Below are positions 61,435-64,000 of a DNA stretch of 64,000 nucleotides, piece after piece. The notes beneath the pieces were generated by a model. The model saw nothing but the letters and a program-made list of their open reading frames with translations. It was not told where the DNA came from and ran no database searches. The position numbers and the translations under genes were made by a program. Each line of letters opens with the position of its first letter. The stretch's first letter is position 1. Source of the stretch: HXMU1428-3 sp965215715 (GTDB lineage: Bacteria > Pseudomonadota > Alphaproteobacteria > Rhizobiales > HXMU1428-3); assembly GCA_965215715.1 (NCBI GenBank), contig OZ244129.1, forward strand, positions 2,108,001-2,172,000, in the 5' to 3' direction.

Positions 61435-61716
61435 ATGACCGATCATAATTATAGACCACGTGCGCGTTTTGTTATTGGCCCCGATGGGAGCCCTTTAACC
61501 ATTGCAGACCTTCCTCCACAAAACACCAAAAGATGGGTTATTCGGCGTAAAGCTGAAGTCGTCGCGGCTGTTCGCGGAGGGCTTTTAAGCCTTGAAGAGG
61601 CCTGTGAGCGCTATAAACTTACCGTTGAAGAATTTTTAAGCTGGCAGCGTTCAATTGACCGCCACGGCCTTGCTGGTCTTCGTGCTACGCGCGTTCAAGA
61701 TTATCGCGGCGCTTAA
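61435..61716 (+). CDS. sciP: CtrA inhibitor SciP (DUF1153)
   Basis: 93 residues with the DUF1153 winged-helix signature: GPDGSPLTIADLPPQNTKRW, KAEVVAAVRGGLLSLEEACE, and RYKLTVEEFLSW. In Caulobacter this protein blocks CtrA-dependent transcription of flagellar genes. Position within a flagellar cluster is typical and supports an alphaproteobacterial identity. Confidence 0.93.
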   Translation: MTDHNYRPRARFVIGPDGSPLTIADLPPQNTKRWVIRRKAEVVAAVRGGLLSLEEACERYKLTVEEFLSWQRSIDRHGLAGLRATRVQDYRGA

Positions 61717-61734
61717 ATTTCTTTTTGACTTGCT

Positions 61735-61956
61735 TTGCAGGTCAGTCCTAAATCAAAACACAACGCTGTGCCAATAAAGGATTTTTTCCCTAAAGTGGCA
61801 CGGCGTTTTGCTTTTCTTATATTACCTTTATACCTTTTTACTCGTTTGAACATTGCGTTAAAGGTTGTTCAGCGCCTAAGGCTGCACACCTTGTTACCCC
61901 CTGCCCGTGATACCTTGCGCCGCGCGATTGCTGGTGAACTTCCAAAGCACAACTAA
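61735..61956 (+). CDS. doubtful 73-aa basic protein
   Basis: A TTG-initiated frame following sciP, with a central hydrophobic stretch (AFLILPLYLFTRLN) and many Arg/Lys. No ATG start or ribosome site; no family recognised. It could be a genuine small membrane protein, but chance is as likely. Confidence 0.3.
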   Translation: MQVSPKSKHNAVPIKDFFPKVARRFAFLILPLYLFTRLNIALKVVQRLRLHTLLPPARDTLRRAIAGELPKHN

Positions 61957-62174
61957 AACGTGTCATTGGTTGCTCAGCCTGCCCTCTTTTCGTGAGCGAA
62001 ATAGCCCGTAAGACAAAAAGCGGCATTTTTTTCCTACTTTTTTAAAAAACCTTACAAAAATTAAAACTCTGTTTAGGCTTTGGTGGGTAAATATTGCCTA
62101 GGGGGAAATCAGTTCATCGTTATTTGCACGTTACGCGCGCAAGTCCTCTGTGACGTACAATCTTTGATTTAAGT

Positions 62175-63914
62175 ATGGAGCAAGTAAGTGAGATGAGTGA
62201 GACTGTTTCTATTGAAAATGTTGAGAGTGGTCAGAGTGGTTTTGTTGGGTTTTTGAGGTCTTTGGGGGTCGCCCGCGTTGCGGCAATGGTGACAGTCGCC
62301 ATTGGGATGATTGGTTTTTTCATCTTTTTAATCACCCGGTTTAATCAGCCCCATTTAACTGTTTTATTTTCCGATCTGGAATTTAAAGATTCGGTTGAGA
62401 TTGTTAAAAAGCTTGAAGGTTTAAATGTGCCCCATGAAATACGTGGTGAGGGGGCCGTTATTTTGGTGCCGAAAGATCAGGTGCTAAAACTTCGCTTGTC
62501 AATGGCTGAAGATGGCCTGCCAGCTGGCGGCACTGTTGGCTATGAAATTTTTGATAAAAGCAACACTCTTGGGGCTACCAATTTTGTTCAGAACATCAAC
62601 CATTTACGTGCCATTGAAGGCGAGTTGGCCCGAACCATTAAAGCGCTGAACCAGGTGGAGCAAGCCCGGGTTCATTTGGTTTTGCCCAAACGCAAACTAT
62701 TTGCAAGAGATAAAGCAAAAGCGTCTGCCTCTATTGTGATTAAATCACGTGGGGACCTTGGTCGCGCTCAAATTAGCGCCATTCAGCACCTTGTCGCCTC
62801 AGCGGTTGAAAACCTTTCGCCGGCACAAGTTTCTTTGGTTGATGAGAGCGGGCGCTTGCTTGCCTCTGGTGTTGGCCAAGAGGCCGGGCAAGACATGCTT
62901 TCGCAAGAAGTGGCAGAGCGCACGCGTGCCTATGAATTGCGTTTGACCCGTGAATTGGAAGAAATTGTTGGCCGGGTGGTTGGCAATGGGCATGTTCGTA
63001 TTCGTGTGAATGCGGAAATGGACTATAACCGGTTGACCAAATCGTCTGAGGTGTTTGACCCTGATGGGCGGGTTGTGCGCTCTTCAAATACGCGAGAAGA
63101 GACAAGTTCTTCAAAACAACCAACAGGTGATAACACCGTAACTGTTGGGAATGAATTGCCTGATAACAATGCGGACCAGGGTGATAAAGGTTCGGCCACT
63201 GAAAACCAACAAAAAACAGAAGAAGTGGTCAATTACGAAATTTCAAAAACCAATCAAACTGAAATCATTGAAGGGGGCCGGGTTAAACGGTTGGCCGTCG
63301 CGGTGTTGGTTGATGGTGTTTATGACAAAGGCGCTGATGGTAAACCTGAATACAAACCACGTCAAAAGGCGGAACTTGATCAAATTACCGAATTGGTCCG
63401 CACAGCAATTGGGTTTGATAAAAATCGCGGTGATTTGGTCAATGTTACCAATTTGCGCTTTGCTCCGAACAAAGCGTTGAGTTTGGAAGGGGCCGAAGAA
63501 GCCTCCATGTTTGATTTGAGCAAAGCTGATTATTTCTACATTGCTGAGCTGATTGTTACATTGCTTATATCCATGTTTTTCATTCTATTTGTCATAAGAC
63601 CGTTGATCAAACGGGTCCTGGAGCCGGAAAAATCGGAGGTGGTGATCGACCTTGTGGAGCAGTTGGATGAAATTAGCAAAGACAAAGCAACAATGGAGCT
63701 TGACCCTGAAAAGTTGAACACACTTGAACAGGTCGAAAACCAATTAAAGGAAAATCGCACAGCCCAAAATATTGAGGATGCGAAAGCCACCGGTGAAATC
63801 CATGCAGAGGCCATTAAGCAAATTGGTGGCCTGGTTGGCAATAATCCTAAAGAGGCAACCTCTGTGATCCGTAATTGGATTAATGAACCAGAACCTGAAA
63901 AGAAAGCTGCGTGA
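62175..63914 (+). CDS. fliF: flagellar MS-ring protein FliF
   Basis: 579 residues. N-terminal membrane helix (VAAMVTVAIGMIGFFIFLI, about 36-54), ring-building motif domain with VPHEIRGEGAVILVPKDQVL, the DESGRLLASG segment, a hydrophilic Asn/Glu/Asp/Ser-rich middle part and a second membrane helix (about 455-480), then the cytoplasmic FliG-binding tail. ATG at 62193 (MSETVS) is an alternative start. Confidence 0.94.
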   Translation: MEQVSEMSETVSIENVESGQSGFVGFLRSLGVARVAAMVTVAIGMIGFFIFLITRFNQPHLTVLFSDLEFKDSVEIVKKLEGLNVPHEIRGEGAVILVPKDQVLKLRLSMAEDGLPAGGTVGYEIFDKSNTLGATNFVQNINHLRAIEGELARTIKALNQVEQARVHLVLPKRKLFARDKAKASASIVIKSRGDLGRAQISAIQHLVASAVENLSPAQVSLVDESGRLLASGVGQEAGQDMLSQEVAERTRAYELRLTRELEEIVGRVVGNGHVRIRVNAEMDYNRLTKSSEVFDPDGRVVRSSNTREETSSSKQPTGDNTVTVGNELPDNNADQGDKGSATENQQKTEEVVNYEISKTNQTEIIEGGRVKRLAVAVLVDGVYDKGADGKPEYKPRQKAELDQITELVRTAIGFDKNRGDLVNVTNLRFAPNKALSLEGAEEASMFDLSKADYFYIAELIVTLLISMFFILFVIRPLIKRVLEPEKSEVVIDLVEQLDEISKDKATMELDPEKLNTLEQVENQLKENRTAQNIEDAKATGEIHAEAIKQIGGLVGNNPKEATSVIRNWINEPEPEKKAA

Positions 63915-63924
63915 GAATAGACCA

Positions 63925-64000
63925 TGGCTCAAGTAGAAGAAATTGAAGAAACAAATGCTCCTGTTATGTTCTCAGGGGCGCCTGTTACTTCCCTGGATGA
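63925..64000 (+). CDS. partial gene after fliF, cut by the window end
   Basis: ATG at 63925 opens a frame of 25 codons (MAQVEEIEETNAPVMFSG and on) that runs to the window edge. By position fliG would be expected, but too little is present to identify it. Confidence 0.45.

Noticed and set aside
1..64000. CRISPR array or Cas genes
   Set aside because: No regularly spaced direct repeats and no Cas signatures were seen on either strand.

Overview
The window looks like a piece of an alphaproteobacterial chromosome. The right flank carries the CtrA inhibitor SciP, a PmtA-like phospholipid methyltransferase and a fliK-flgD-sciP-fliF flagellar cluster, a combination typical of Alphaproteobacteria. 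The left 19 kb is AT-rich and full of ion-homeostasis and stress genes (ZntB, MscS, CPA2 and NhaA antiporters, FNT channel, CsbD), which fits a marine or salt-exposed lifestyle. No rRNA genes or CRISPR arrays were seen.

Layout. (a) 1-19 kb: a leftward rimB-rimK-aspartoacylase operon, then zntB/mscS, a CPA2 antiporter, a LysR regulator, small secreted/basic proteins, nhaA, a decayed IS3-family element, an amidoligase/glutamine-amidotransferase pair, csbD, an FNT channel, two MscS relics and an HD-GYP protein. (b) 19-25.9 kb: a plasmid-like replication/mobilisation module with a MerR/HTH-type protein, a RepA-like winged-helix protein, an ExoI-like nuclease, a VirD4-like ATPase, and three intergenic segments with unusually dense nested inverted repeats. 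(c) 26-35.7 kb: the most striking cassette, four co-directional genes: a ClpB-type unfoldase with one intact AAA+ module, a NrdG-like radical-SAM protein with no NrdD partner, a 1934-residue zinc-ribbon/pseudokinase/SF1-helicase/REase fusion, and a coiled-coil protein. I read this as a candidate anti-phage or conflict system. (d) 35.7-45.7 kb: a CpXC membrane protein, a secreted EEP nuclease, then a mobilisation module (coiled-coil membrane protein, coupling ATPase, MOBC-like replication-relaxation protein, CHC2 primase-like protein, MT-A70 methylase, membrane protein with a primase-C-like tail). (e) 45.9-55 kb: a type I restriction-modification operon hsdM-hsdS-hsdR translationally coupled to a zinc-hook ATPase with a possible HEPN/anticodon-nuclease tail (PrrC/RloC-like). 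(f) 55.2-56.3 kb: DUF2958 protein, AlpA-like regulator, and a tRNA-Met whose 3' end faces the island. (g) 56.4-64 kb: chromosomal backbone (pmtA, mnmA, flagellar genes).

Interpretation. Regions (b)-(f) read as an integrated mobilisable element inserted at the 3' end of tRNA-Met. It carries its own replication, coupling ATPases and a MOBC-type relaxase, but no visible type IV secretion apparatus or integrase. It appears to transport two defence modules. The right boundary (tRNA-Met) is well supported; I could not find a second copy of the tRNA 3' end, so the left boundary is inferred only from gene content at about 19 kb.
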